From Hofstenia miamia (Eukaryota > Xenacoelomorpha > Acoela), in assembly GCA_004352715.1 (NCBI GenBank), contig SCFE01000095.1, positions 1,255,628-1,319,627 on the forward strand: a stretch of DNA of 64,000 nucleotides, read 5' to 3'. Every line of letters starts with the position of its first letter. Position 1 is the stretch's first letter. The notes beneath the pieces were generated by a model, which was given only the letters and a program-made list of their open reading frames with translations, ran no database searches and was not told the origin of the DNA. Shown piece by piece: positions 49,995 through 61,399 of this stretch. The position numbers were made by a program, and so were the translations under genes.

Positions 49995-51855
49995 TTAAAG
50001 AATTCATGAAAATTAAGTTTCTTTACTAACAAAGCAGTTTTTGCACCCTGGTTAGCTTACACTAGTCTCAATTACATTGTATTCTTCCTTGCAATAAATT
50101 GTAATTCAGATATTGGGAGGTTTAGTAACTTGTAAAAACTTTCTAAACTCTCTAATTTAAATTACCCATAATTCATAAGTTTTCTCTCTTCCAGATTGAT
50201 GTGGCCAACACTCGCAAAGGAACTGAGAAATCATTCAAAGACCCAATTATTCTATTGATGTTTATGAATTGTGCGATAAATGGTTCAAGCATGAAGAAGT
50301 TATTATTTACTTATATTTACATCTAAATTAAATTATGAAGTTGAAGGGTATTTGTGCTTTAAAGAAGTGATTACGATTAAAATGCATAGTTGAAATCATA
50401 ACTTATGATTTATGGTGATACACTAACCAGAATTGAATCAAGAGAGATTTTTTATCGTACCAAATAAAAATTACGCGGATTACTCAATCCGGATTTATAT
50501 AGCAGCTCTAAAACAAAAGATATTTTATATATTGTTTCCCATTAGAATGATAAGTGCGCCTTCAATAATTTGGTTTTTCAAAAATATTTTTTTCGCTCCG
50601 ATACTTTTTATTTGAAATAAATTTAGGGCAGCCTAGACATTTTTAGGCATATATGTCAGTCAGAAAAATACTTTCGGTAATATAAAAGGAAATGAGGTGA
50701 AATTATTGGAATGTAGTATTTCCACACACCCTTCTTTGTATTAATGCTTTCATGAGCATTTGTTTTAAGTGGAGAAAGCCATTTATCACTTTGCTGGGGA
50801 TGAGTAATAAGCTCTTAATACTTCATGTTAAACGAGATCTTTTAATTAAAATAAACTGGTTCGATAACTACATTTGCATACTTCAGTTGGCTAAAAAAGC
50901 AGGAGAATATCTTAGGGGAATTAAAAACACTCATTTCAAACTAATAAGCATATCATAGAATAATGTATCTTAAGAAATTCTTAATTATTTTAATGCGTCA
51001 AAATATTATATTATCTTATAAACTATAAGCAATGTGATTTATCACTTTCAATTAATAAAGTCAGTGCCTTTCCCAATAAAGTAATGTCTTATAATTCATA
51101 TAAATTTTCATGTATACACTAAGAGACCTACGAACAAACATTAAAATAGACACTAAAAATGCAACATTTAATATTTGGAAAATACACTATCGAAAAAATT
51201 TCCGCAAGTCTTACTAATTGAATAATAACAAAAATTTCTCTATTCAGTATCTCAATTAATTCTGTGACTCTTAAGATATTTATCAATGAATAATTTGTTT
51301 GAATACTTTATGAGTTTCATAAAATGATAAACTAACAAATTAATAAATCCAGAAGAAATATGGGTTAATATAATTGTATTAGCACAATTTATTAGACAAA
51401 GTACATAAATAATTTAAAGTTTAAAGTTGTATTATTAAACAGTTTAAGATATTATAAAAATAAAAATGTTCAACATGCTTGTAAATTAAACTATTGCAAA
51501 CGAGTGAGATATACACACAACAAAAAAGCAGGCAAACATGAAGACATAGATTTACAAAATAAACTACATTATGTACTGTGATGCATTCAAAAACAAGCTA
51601 ACATTGAGAAGTTTATGCAAAGTTGGAACTATAATATAAAAGAAGTGGCTGACCTGAGCGAATGAAAAAATGTAAATTGTGAGAATGAAAAAGGTATTGA
51701 ATTGAAGAAATTTATATGTCAGCATTCACCGCGTGCCTTAGTTTCAGGACTAGAGACTCGCAGTTAATGCAGAAGCATGTTGAAGAATTCTAAAACAGTT
51801 AGTTTAAAGCACTGATTGTAGTTAGGCGTGTGCTACATTGAGGAGCGAAAGTGGA
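49995..51855. other. No feature seen
   Basis: A+T-rich. Frames at 50433 and 50752 are short and unremarkable. G+C content rises after 51720 towards the exon-like block. Confidence 0.45.
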
Positions 51856-51860
51856 CTTAC

Positions 51861-52127
51861 ATTACGGGAGAGCTACGATGAAGCAAACGGAATTGACGCG
51901 GTTTCCTTCATAAATAAAATTCTTTTTTTCGCTGACGCAGTGAATTGATTGGGAAAAGCACTCGCTTTGTCCCGTGGCATTATTTGCTTCATTGTGTGCA
52001 GCACAAGAGTTACTATGGAGACAAAATCCATTGTATCAGCAATGATAACCTCTCTTCGCGGGGAAACTACACTGTTCTCCCCGAGGGGACAGTCCAGCCT
52101 CCGGCGCTTTGTGCTGCGGAGACCACA
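51861..52127. other. Exon-like GC-rich block, strand uncertain
   Basis: This is the strongest G+C rise in the window apart from known repeats. Minus reading: an acceptor (GTGGTCTCCGCAG) before 52113 and a consensus donor (CGTAAT/GTAAGTCC) after 51861 bound 253 bases, but every frame has a stop before the donor, so it would be a leader exon or carry a small upstream frame (MDFVSIVTLVLH...). Plus reading: an acceptor (TTTTTTTCGCTGACGCAG) ends at 51940 and a fair donor (ACCACA/GTAATT) follows 52127. The 62 codons between are open and look protein-like (IGKSTRFVPWHYLLHCVQHK; later GNYTVLPEGTVQPPALCAAE). No family is recognised in either direction. Confidence 0.3.
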
Positions 52128-52189
52128 GTAATTTATCATTGCATAAAGAATATCGTCACAATAAATGCTTTTTAAATAAAAATGCATTG

Positions 52190-53450
52190 ACGTTATTGTA
52201 ATAACCTACGCAGTTTATTAGTAATGAGGATGGCCTTAAACAATTCGATAGTGTTTCAATTAGGCCTAATAAGATTCGTACGTAATCAATTAAAAAAACT
52301 ATTAATTCATTTATACATTAAATATTTTTAACAAAACGCATTAACAATATACAGATTTCAACGATTTCGCTTCGAATTATCTACCGTTTCATTCATGACT
52401 AATTCCGCTAATTGCACTTCTTATAATTAGAGGTGAAAACGCTCACAATAAACAAGTAGAAGAAATGGTGGGATAATTTTCTTTACAGATAGCAAATAAC
52501 GTCAATTAACAAAAATTAAGACGCAAACTGTGATATGAAATACAATACAATTTTAATATATTTTCTCTGTACTTGAAATTTTTTTAAGACAATGTCATTA
52601 TGAATCTCAACTGTTTGAGACTGACTCGATAATTAATAAAAATGTATTTAGGTTAATGAGGAAATTCCTAATAGCACCAGGCAAGAAACTTTGATAGCAA
52701 ATCAGTATAAATAAAGCACTTAGAATCGAATTTGGGATTACCTTCCTCAAAGTCGTACACATACATATGCATAAACTCAAACTAATAGCTCCCAGAATAC
52801 TTTCCATCTAAATTAATCTTTCACTTACTTAAATATATTCATCTTCTCTGTTTAGATTTCCTATTTTACTGTTATTGAAGTAATGGTCACATTCGAAAAA
52901 TGTAATAAACAAGGGATTCAGTAAAAGATTAAGAAAAATTTACTAAATTCTTGATAGAATATGCAATAGTTAAAACGTAGCGAGATGAAAAGAACTTCCC
53001 ACCAGCTGCCAATGATGAAATTACAAAGTGCAAATGAAGTTCATTTCTAAATCTAAACTAATTACTGTTTTTTCAGTTCTCCGAATGTGGTTAGCATTCC
53101 TGTGGTTAGCATTTAGCAATTTAGGGGTCATAGCCACGCAGCGTTCAATAAATTACACATATTTTTTCTCATGTCAATAATTTTCCACTTTTTCATAAAC
53201 TCTACTTCTTAAAAAATGGCATTAGTATTTGATAGATACTGATATGCATTTTTCAACTGAAACTTAGTTATATAATACCGGTATTTGAACTATCAATATT
53301 GAGGAACAGGGGGGAGGAGATCAAATGCTCCTTTGGCCACGGCCCTGGTGGTGAGTGATTAGATATGCAGATCACCTTAACTCAAAATTTTCAGAGATAT
53401 CCATTTCCCCCAATGATATGAGCTATTTGCTTATGATAAATTGGATATCA
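52190..53450. other. No clear feature
   Basis: Mostly A+T-rich. TGTGGTTAGCATT occurs twice at about 53088-53123. Near 53310-53345 a G-rich segment (GGGGGGAGGAG, GGCCACGGCCCTGG) resembles one end of a hAT-type element, but its partner end was not found. Confidence 0.4.
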
Positions 53451-53455
53451 AAATA

Positions 53456-54646
53456 CAGGGTGTAAACTCTAAAGGTCAAGATTTCGCGTGCAATTGTATT
53501 TTATCTCAAAAATGCACCATAAAAAATTTTTTGTTTGTTTATCTTTACTAACAAATAGCATTTTTTATTTGCGCACTTTCATTTTAAAAAAATGTCGCTT
53601 TCAGTGCAACAACGGGCAAAATGTGTTGCGTGGTTTGAAACACAAAAAAGTGTGGTTTTGGTGCAACAAAAGTTTAGATCAAAAAGAAACACCCCAAACC
53701 TCTGGTGAATATCTTGAAAAGGTCAGGTTCGTCTTCACTGAAAACCCAAATTATTCTTTAAGGCGTGTTGCCCTTGCTACTGGGATGAGTCAGCAATCAG
53801 TTCATACCTGTCTAAAATCTATTAGATGGCATCCGTATAAACTCCAACCAGTTCAATTTCTATGTAGAGAAGATTATCGGTGTAGAAATGATTTCGCAGA
53901 AAGAGAAATTGAAAGAATTAAAGATGATAAAATCATTTACAAAATCTTAATTTCTCTGATGAAGCACATTTCCATCTGGATGGGGAAGTGAACCATCATA
54001 ACTGTCGATACTGGGCTCCTAAAAATCCTCACTGGTATTCAGAAAAACCTTTGCATTCTTCTAAAACAACAGTTTGGGCTGCAATTTCTAACCAAAAAGT
54101 GTATGGTCCTTACTTTTTCGATGAAACAGTAACAAGTGAAGCCTATTTAAGGATGTTAAAGGAGCAATTCTACACTGGATTGTCAAGAAAACAAATAACA
54201 ATGATATTTATGTATGATGGTGCTCCACCTCATTGGGGACGCATTGTAAGAAGCTTCCTTGATGAAAAGTTTCAAAACCGATGGATGGGACGAGGATCAA
54301 CAACAATGCCATGGCATCCACGATATCCTGATGTGACTCCCTGTGATTATTTCCTCTGCGGTTTTATTAAGTCACATGTGTATGCAAACAAATCAGACAG
54401 TATTGATGAACTCAACAGCGTATAAGACGTGCTTTTACCTTTATAACCAAAGATATGCTTCAGGCAGTTTTTGAAAATTATCAAGGTCGTCTTCAATGTT
54501 TGATAGATAATGAAGGAACTTTATAAAACTGATCAAAATTAATGCTAATAGTGCTATTTGTTAAAATAAATTGTTTTTTGTTTTTATCCTTTTTTATTTA
54601 TTTTTTATTTAAAAATTAAATCTTGACCTTTAGATTTTACACCCTG
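53456..54646 (+). mobile_element. Complete Tc1/mariner-superfamily element
   Basis: The element starts CAGGGTGTAAACTCTAAAGG and continues TCAAGATTT. Its other end is the reverse complement of CAGGGTGTAAAATCTAAAGG plus the same continuation, so the inverted repeats agree at 28 of 29 bases. TA at 53454-53455 and 54647-54648 is the target duplication. The length is 1191 bp with one transposase frame inside. Nearly identical ends suggest moderate age, although the gene is broken. Confidence 0.93.
53592..54526 (+). pseudogene. Transposase, Tc1/mariner DD41D-like group, frameshifted
   Basis: The start at 53592 gives MSLSVQQRAKCVAWFETQKS, the N-terminal helix-turn-helix of this family. A shift near 53690 is followed by SGEYLEKVRFVFTENPNYSL, then RRVALATGMSQQSVHTCL (second HTH) and AYK(V/L)Q-like HPYKLQPVQ. 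After another shift near 53945 comes NFSDEAHFHLDGEVNHHNCR with the first catalytic D, then SSKTTVWAAISNQKVYGPYF and MYDGAPPHWGRIVRSFLDEK with the second D. RWMGRG follows, then RYPDVTPCDYFLCGFIKSH with the third. I count 42 residues between the last two aspartates, one more than the 41 I expect for relatives. A third shift near 54415 leads to the C-terminus ending NYQGRLQCLIDNEGTL. It cannot encode an active enzyme as it stands. Confidence 0.92.
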
Positions 54647-54649
54647 TAC

Positions 54650-55885
54650 AATCAATAAAATATTTGTTATAATGACTTAAGTGCATTTTTACGCACACTA
54701 AGTAAATTCTTACTAACTTGTGTTTGCCTAGCGAACTGTATATTTGTGAGCGAAGTTTTTCAAAACATTGGATACTGAATAATTTTAAGATTGGCTTTGG
54801 CTTAAGCACAAGAAATAATCTGCAATATCATATTAGTTCTCATTTTTCCCTAAATCTTTCTAAAAATTTTAGTGAATGCTTCAGTTCTTGATATATTTTA
54901 TGAGTTTCAATTAATGATTGGTTCGTATGTTTATTTAATAATAATGTTAAAACATAGATTGCTTCTACTTACACGCTTTGAGATTTCACAGTCTCTATTA
55001 ATGATGGAAAAACAGAGTTCAAACATCAAATTGCACTCTAATTGGTTAAATTCTAAGTGTAAAGTTGAAAAGTTAAGGTTAAGAAATGAACTCAATTAAA
55101 GCAGTTTATGCTAAATTTTGAAAGCAATGACAGTAATTATTAAATTACCTATGAAAAGAAATACCATTTCAGCATTCGTTCCTGTAATTCAATTATAATA
55201 TGTTTGAGGAAAATTGATCAGAATAAATTGAGCATGTCTTCTGACAACATCATCTCATTAAGCATTGTAAGAATCATTACAGTATAAAATAGGAAGAATT
55301 TTTTACAAAATTAGCTTAATAATGCATTTCCTTTTACGAAACATCCAACCAGGATGTCATTATTTTGACAACAGCATTGTTCGATTAAAAAACATATTGC
55401 CTAAGTATACTTAGAATTATGAACTAACTTCGTGGAAGCTGCAATAAATCAACTCAATGTTCCTGAACACCTATGCTTACAATGATCAGATAAGTCGAAA
55501 TCATATCGTGCTGAACAATATAATTTATTGATATTTCTACTTGATGAAAATTTTGAGCATTGCCTATTCAACGATTTAGGTAAAGGAATTAATAAAAGAA
55601 ATTAAAAGAAAGCTTGATTAAGAAACGCCTCCACATGTTGATTTTTCTTAATATATTTTGTTTCAATTTGAAGGCCGTGAACGTTATTAAGGCAAATGCT
55701 AAATTTCGCATCCAAAAAGTATTTTTTCAGTTAGAATCAGAAAAATAAAGATACTCGAAAAAACAATATCACTTTTATAGGCTAAAAATAGTTTAAAACA
55801 CATTTATTTTCTAAATATCACATCTTATACACACGGCTACAACATTGAACATTTGTTTTCTGATGAAACATTTAGTGACATTTTA
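54650..55885. other. No feature seen
   Basis: A+T-rich without recognisable structure. Confidence 0.5.
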
Positions 55886-55889
55886 TATG

Positions 55890-55945
55890 ATATATATATA
55901 TATATATATATANTGTATATATAGACATATATAGACATATGTAGA
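55890..55945. repeat. (TA)n microsatellite with contig join at 55913
   Basis: A TA tract broken by a single N at 55913 and followed by TATATAGACATATATAGACA, a short period-10 variant. Confidence 0.9.
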
Positions 55946-55949
55946 CATT

Positions 55950-56800
55950 CTTTTGTAGCACTTCTCAAACATTTTTTCCTGTACATTTATTGTCATTTTC
56001 AGCAAGAGTTTGCAGATTTAAATATACCCGTCTTAGTGGCATCCGATCCTTAAAATATCGGGGAGCCTAGAAGTTCAAGAACAAGAAAACAACTTTTTTT
56101 TCAACTAAAAATGCAATTTTTTCAAGAACTGTCAAATTCTTCCCTCACCTAATGTTCAGTTAACAAAACAGTCTGAACAATATTGTTTCCTGGAAATAGA
56201 TCAGTCAAATTCAATTCAGGCGTGTTTGAGCAAAGTCAGATTTCGTAGCACCAATGCTTCATCCACACAAAGGTGTTGTTCGGTTTTAGATATCTTTATT
56301 TTTAGTGAATTGTGTGTGTCTACATTTTTTATGGGAACCATTTCAAATTATAAAAAAATATGGTTCAACCAATTTTGCATTAATTGCCCTAGCCAATCAA
56401 TAAAAAACATTTCAAAATTTAATTTATATATGTAGATTCTTTAGCAAAAATCATGTTTGCATGTACAAAAATATAGCAATGGGTTTTATTAATGTTTCCT
56501 AATAACATGAGTCTAAGTTAAAAGTCCTTGTTATATTTTAGCAAAAAGTTGAAACTAATTTTGAGGTCGATCTTTAACAAATTAATGTCATTTTGATAGA
56601 AAAATAACGTCAATTTTTTGGTAAATCTTAATAATCATCCATCTATATTAACCTCTATAGTCTATAGACACAATTTAGCCTAGTATACAGTAAAATATTT
56701 AAAAATGATTTATTCATTGTACGCTTTTTTGTGTCTAGAATTCCTTGAATAAATTACTTCCCTTTGGTATCCATTGAAGGGGGCCATGGCCTCCTTGCCC
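55950..56800. other. No clear feature
   Basis: A+T-rich. Near the right side, GAAGGGGGCCATGGCCTCCT and GCCCCCCTC precede a CAGTGG-type end (next entry). Confidence 0.4.
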
Positions 56801-56803
56801 CCC

Positions 56804-57179
56804 TCTGGGAGCACCACTGGTCTCTTATGTATACAAATTTTTCCTACGCATATCGTAGATTGATGAAATGGTTTAGCTTATATTAAATTTCCAATTTCAT
56901 TGGTGACAATAACAATAGTTCAATTTAACATGTTTTTAAACTCATGTTAGAATCAACCTATGTACATTATTCTGAAGACCAGCAAGTGTATTAATGGAAG
57001 CGATCTTATACTTTTATTAGAAATAAGATAAAAAAATACAAACCTCAATGTTATAGCGTAAATTAGATAAATTGGTAAAAGTGCAAAACACTGCTCTTTA
57101 TGACATCTCTTAATAGCAGTTTTTAAACGGACAGAAATGTTTTAGTTTTCTTTTTCACAATTTTAACAAAGAATAAAAA
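56804..57179. repeat. 376-bp segment duplicated at 57387-57762
   Basis: Apparently identical to 57387-57762. It starts TCTGGGAGCACCACTGG, the inverted form of a CAGTGGTGCTCCCAGA hAT-like terminus, and ends at the N at 57180. The second copy runs on into unique sequence. The duplication is best explained by unmerged overlapping contigs. Confidence 0.85.
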
Positions 57180-57180
57180 N

Positions 57181-57385
57181 TATCCATGTTCGCCATAATC
57201 ATTACTGCTGCGCGGTTTTTAGGATTCAGCGCTCCACTTAGTTTTCTGATTCCTCTTCAGTTTGGGGTTCTTCGTTTATTTCCCACTCCTATTCTATCAA
57301 GTCTTCTTCTTCAAAGTACCCTTGTTCTTCTCCAATCATATTTATTTGTTTGTGACACTCGTCTCTCTTATGTCCTTTCTTTCCA
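57181..57385 (-). pseudogene. Fragment of retroelement gag zinc knuckle on an isolated contig
   Basis: This 205-bp piece lies between single Ns at 57180 and 57386 and differs in composition from both sides. On the minus strand, starting at the very edge, it reads GKKGHKRDECHKQINMIGEE, the second half of a CCHC zinc knuckle (C-x2-C-x4-H-x4-C). An acidic tail rich in glutamate follows, with one in-frame stop (after DLIE) and a final stop after EEESEN. Zinc knuckles of this GKxGHxxxxC form close gag proteins of LTR retrotransposons and bind element RNA. The first two cysteines would lie beyond the contig edge. A host CCHC protein is a less likely alternative. The piece probably belongs elsewhere in the genome. 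Confidence 0.6.
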
Positions 57386-57386
57386 N

Positions 57387-57762
57387 TCTGGGAGCACCAC
57401 TGGTCTCTTATGTATACAAATTTTTCCTACGCATATCGTAGATTGATGAAATGGTTTAGCTTATATTAAATTTCCAATTTCATTGGTGACAATAACAATA
57501 GTTCAATTTAACATGTTTTTAAACTCATGTTAGAATCAACCTATGTACATTATTCTGAAGACCAGCAAGTGTATTAATGGAAGCGATCTTATACTTTTAT
57601 TAGAAATAAGATAAAAAAATACAAACCTCAATGTTATAGCGTAAATTAGATAAATTGGTAAAAGTGCAAAACACTGCTCTTTATGACATCTCTTAATAGC
57701 AGTTTTTAAACGGACAGAAATGTTTTAGTTTTCTTTTTCACAATTTTAACAAAGAATAAAAA
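57387..57762. repeat. Second copy of 56804-57179
   Basis: Same sequence as the first copy with an offset of 583 bases. Continues without a break into ATGCAACATTCG. Confidence 0.85.
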
Positions 57763-57764
57763 TG

Positions 57765-59695
57765 CAACATTCGTCGAGTACTTTGTACTTAGTATTATTG
57801 TATTCAGAATTAATAGAGATTTTTATTTTATACATTAACAATACTAATCGTTTTTACTTAAGAACATGTAATCTTGCGTATTATGCCATAAATGACTCTC
57901 GACAAATGATATGCTTCAAAATTGAGCCAATAGGATAAACGTTTACATACATACAAATGGTGCAACATTCGTTCAAGTTGAGATTTATGATATGAGAGTA
58001 CGAACAAACCGTTCTTTTATATCGCTCTATAGTAGTGAAAACCGTTTTGACATTTAGGATCAGAACTAATACGTCAATCAAAATATTATTGAAATTCATT
58101 CGTAATTCAATTGTTTTTATCAACATTACTTAATGTTTTTCTTTGTTAGTTTCAACATGCTGTAAAAATTTTACTAAAATTTTCTTCGTTCAAATTTTTG
58201 GCATAAATGTCTTCATACATGTATTTATAAGAATATTGATAGGCCGAGAAACTAGACATACTATATTTTTTCAGATTTTCAAAACCGAATCGTCCCATTC
58301 ATCTGAAAATGACCTCAATTGTCCAAAATGTCGTAGCATAATATCGTTGCATTACCATATAGCTATTGGAAAATAGAAACATCCACTAATTAGCTTGAAA
58401 AATGCTATTAGACTTGGCCATGTGAATAAACATATATCTTGGATTATTTTAGTATATCAATATTCTCTTCGATATAGCCAATTTATAGTGTATATTGATT
58501 GAAATAATGCTTAAACCGATTTGAGTTAAAATTAATGCCAATTCAATCAAAGAATGCGAACTATTTACATATAAAAGAAAATTGTGTAAAATATTGAATG
58601 CGATGACACTTGGAGCAAATATATTTCAACTCAAACTTAGCATTTAAATGTTTTTTGTGCTGGGGGCATTAGTGAAAACACTCACTTTATCTAGTGTCGT
58701 GCATTTAGGATTGTTCAAAATAATATTTAAGAAAGATACTGCTAAATGGTTTTCCAACAAAATGTTTAACACTTTGTTAATCTCTGTAAGATTTAACAAA
58801 TTCAACAAAATTAGCAAATATTTAGATGCAAAGTCAAATTATGAACAAAAGAAATTAGGGCAAACTCAGGCTATAATGCTTTATCGATTCAGAGTAAAGA
58901 AAGTTTTAATGGCAGTCCTCCTCAGAGATGGACACTGGCCGAATTTTTCACTACAATCTCTTTCTGACTGAGCAGAATTTGCTTGGGTGGCATATATCTT
59001 CAATACTACGTCACACAAAGTTGGATAGGTGTTTCTATTGAGATTTCAAAAATGCATATTTACAAGCTTGTTACACTTCATTTTATTCGGCCCGTTTTTT
59101 GTCCGTAACTTCCTAAATCTTGGGCTCTCGTTTCAACCCAGCCCGGCTCGTGTTCATCTCTGGTCCACCTTACCTTTTATGAGTCTATATAAGGTCAAAG
59201 AAAGCTTTTTCGTTTGCAAAGTAATGATTTAATACATTTTGTTTAAACTAGAATTTCAGACTGTAATTCAAGGCTTAATATAGACAAATAAACCAACAAA
59301 ATATATTGATTTCAACTAATTCATAAGAATATTTTTTAAACAGTTCTGTTAAATATAAAGATAAATGTTTATCATTGACTTCAGACATTGTTTTATTCAA
59401 TCGGGCCTTTATATGACTTGTATCAATGATGTCATTTTCATAAGAGGCTTCAATTTATTAATTCAAAATTTTATCGCAAAACAATCACATCACTGTTAAA
59501 CAAACCTTCGATTTATACATAAGATTGTATTATATTTGTAAGAAAAGAACACAGTATTGGTAATTAACGCAAAGACACAGATACTCTGATTCTGATTTGA
59601 TTTTCTTTGAAATTTGGCTTAATGAAGTTTACATTAGCAATAAGCGTTTTCACAATGCCGTAGTTTCTCAGCAAGCGCATTATGCACTAAATTGA
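57765..59695. other. No clear feature
   Basis: A+T-rich. The 107-codon plus frame at 58648-58971 shows no recognisable motif. A C-rich patch at 59085-59165 (CGGCCCGTTTTTTGTCC, AACCCAGCCCGGCTCG) resembles the low-complexity arrays at 11.6 and 24.6 kb. Confidence 0.4.
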
Positions 59696-59699
59696 TGTT

Positions 59700-60459
59700 C
59701 ACTGGTGGCCAAAAAATGGCAAATTTTTACTATATAAAACGTTTGTGTTACTTCCACTCCGTACATATGGGAAAACAACTTACGGAAATTCAGAACGAAA
59801 AACTCATGGATTAAAGAGAAGTAAAATTGAATGACATCGCAAAAGACCTTAAAATACCGCTTACTACAATTGCAATATTTCTAAAAAGAATCGAAAAGAG
59901 AGAGTGCATATGTCAAAAAAATCCTGATTAAACCGAATTCATAATTCAGAGGAAAAAAAATTAAGCAAATTGTTATCAAAACCATAAAAGCTCATCTACA
60001 AGCCTCCGGCGAAGCAAAATATTAGTCAGTCCAAGCACAGCAAGACGAGTTGAATGTAATGAACTTGCGTAGAATTGTAGCTGCAAAAGAGCCTATCTTG
60101 AGACAAAGGCAAAAGGAAGCCAGATTAAGACGGGCATAACCCTAAATAATGGAGATTTTGCCACAACTTTCTAAAGACATACGAAGTGTTTTTTTTAAAA
60201 AATATTGATTGGTGGTATGCACAATAATGGAGGTTATATCAATTACTGAATAAACCTGAAATAAAAATTACAAATTTTGTTGGGCAACAAATGTAAATAA
60301 AACTTAAAATATTGAATAAATTGTGTTTTATTGGTGTTAGGTATTAATGATTACATCAAGTGTCTGCTCAGAAATATAGAATATATAAATTAAACGAGAA
60401 ATGATTTAAAATATTGTATTGACCACCTATAAAATTACGAATTTTTATGACCACTAGTG
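59700..60459 (+). mobile_element. Internally deleted Tc1-like element
   Basis: The left end CACTGGTGGCCAAAAAATGG faces an inverted CACTAGTGGTCATAAAAATT at the right. This is the classic Tc1-type CA.TGGTGGCCA terminus with divergence. TA follows the right end, but the left flank is TT, so the target duplication has decayed on one side. The element is 760 bp, about half of full length, because the catalytic part of the transposase gene is gone. Confidence 0.75.
59767..60249 (+). pseudogene. Tc1-like transposase: N-terminus fused to extreme C-terminus
   Basis: The ATG at 59767 gives MGKQLTEIQNEKLMD then, after a stop, REVKLNDIAKDLKIPLTTIA and IFLKRIEKRE, the first helix-turn-helix of Tc1-like transposases. 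A frame change leads to KQIVIKTIKAHLQASGEAKY, later NLRRIVAAKEPILRQRQKEA and RLRRA, corresponding to the second DNA-binding half. The DDE domain that should follow is absent. The sequence then jumps to NNGGYINY and a stop at 60249, the characteristic (N/K)GGY(T/I).Y end of this family. Several stops are present. A deletion derivative of this kind could be moved only by a related transposase acting in trans, which is inference. Confidence 0.8.
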
Positions 60460-60471
60460 TATTTTATTTTC

Positions 60472-60475
<4 letters not shown>

Positions 60476-60519
<44 letters not shown>

Positions 60520-60520
60520 T
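60476..60520. repeat. (TA)n microsatellite
   Basis: About 18 TA repeats with one CA interruption near the end. Confidence 0.95.
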
Positions 60521-60524
60521 AAAC

Positions 60525-60920
60525 TATATAATTATGACTGACAAATAGATATGCAATATAAAATTATGGATAGAATTTTTTTTCACAATTATGGGTGTAC
60601 CATAATCATAAAATTTGAAACATCATTTAAATTTACACAATTCTGAATATATTTGACAAAACAGCTGCTGTGATACTTCAACTTTAAAATTTGGTTGTTA
60701 GCTAACATATCGATTCATAAAGAATAATTCCATCAAAATATTTCTATGTTGTGTGTTGTATTACTAATGAACGACAATTTTTTTGCTTGGAATCATTAAT
60801 TTATTTTTTATGTATTGCAAAGAATATTAATGAAAAGGTATTTACAATAAAGACGAGCTTAATTCTTTGAAAAAATTAATTTAAGATCAATACATTATCA
60901 ATAAAAAGCAAAAATTAAAC
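60525..60920. other. No feature seen
   Basis: A+T-rich spacer before the 3' end of the minus-strand retroelement. Confidence 0.5.
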
Positions 60921-60925
60921 ATGCA

Positions 60926-61398
60926 AAAAAAAGAAATCTTTATTAATCTAGCAGTTGTCACAAAGTACATTCAACGAATGCTGATGCTACTATAATAATT
61001 ATAAATAACAAATAAAGCAAGGAACAAAGTAGAGAAAAAAACTACATAAAAATAATATTTAACACTTGTACAAATTTCTTTTAAATTTGTATCCTTTCCA
61101 TACTGATTTACTAATTTCTGTAATATAATGTGAAGTCAGATATGCACCAATTTCAGATTTAAATGTACATTTTTTTCTCAGTTGCTTAACTTAAATTAGA
61201 AGATTGTTCCAGATTTCTTTTGCAGAATTTATAAATGAATTTTTCAAGAAGACTTTTTAAGCTTTATCGAATGTAATATGAAATATTAGTTATGTGATCA
61301 TTCAAGTTTTTACCGGTACGTACTTTGTACGCCCATCTAATATGCTATCGGTTTTTTTAGATAATGAGCTATCAATTTCATTAAACAAAACACAACAA
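60926..61398 (-). pseudogene. 3' end and RT C-terminus of an older non-LTR element
   Basis: From 61398 downward the minus strand reads CCVLFNEIDSSLSKKTDSIL then DGRTKYVPVKT. It continues through stops to FLKNSFINSAKEIWNNLLI, and then (after one stop) KQLRKKCTFKSEIGAYLTSH, ending KSVWKGYKFKRNLYKC and a stop near 61066. This lines up block for block with the C-terminus of the plus-strand element (NEIPPYDKINLPEFKK, then NSFLNVATRQWNNLP). The 3' end, ATTAATAAAGATTTC at about 60930, matches the plus element's CTTAATAAAGATTG. It is therefore the tail of the minus-strand element whose middle lies at 62640-63410, split by the insertion between. Confidence 0.75.
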
Positions 61399-61399
61399 T

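Noticed and set aside
49576-50032. Three reading frames of 125-143 codons across the N run
   Set aside because: They consist of isoleucine-tyrosine repeats from TA dinucleotides plus Ns. This is an artefact.
53310-53345. G-rich hAT-like end just upstream of the Tc1/mariner element
   Set aside because: No matching second end. The candidate flank GTGGTTAG/GTGGTGAG is not supported by inverted ends.
58648-58971. 107-codon plus-strand frame
   Set aside because: No motif, splice signal or composition shift. One frame of this length is expected by chance in DNA this A+T-rich.
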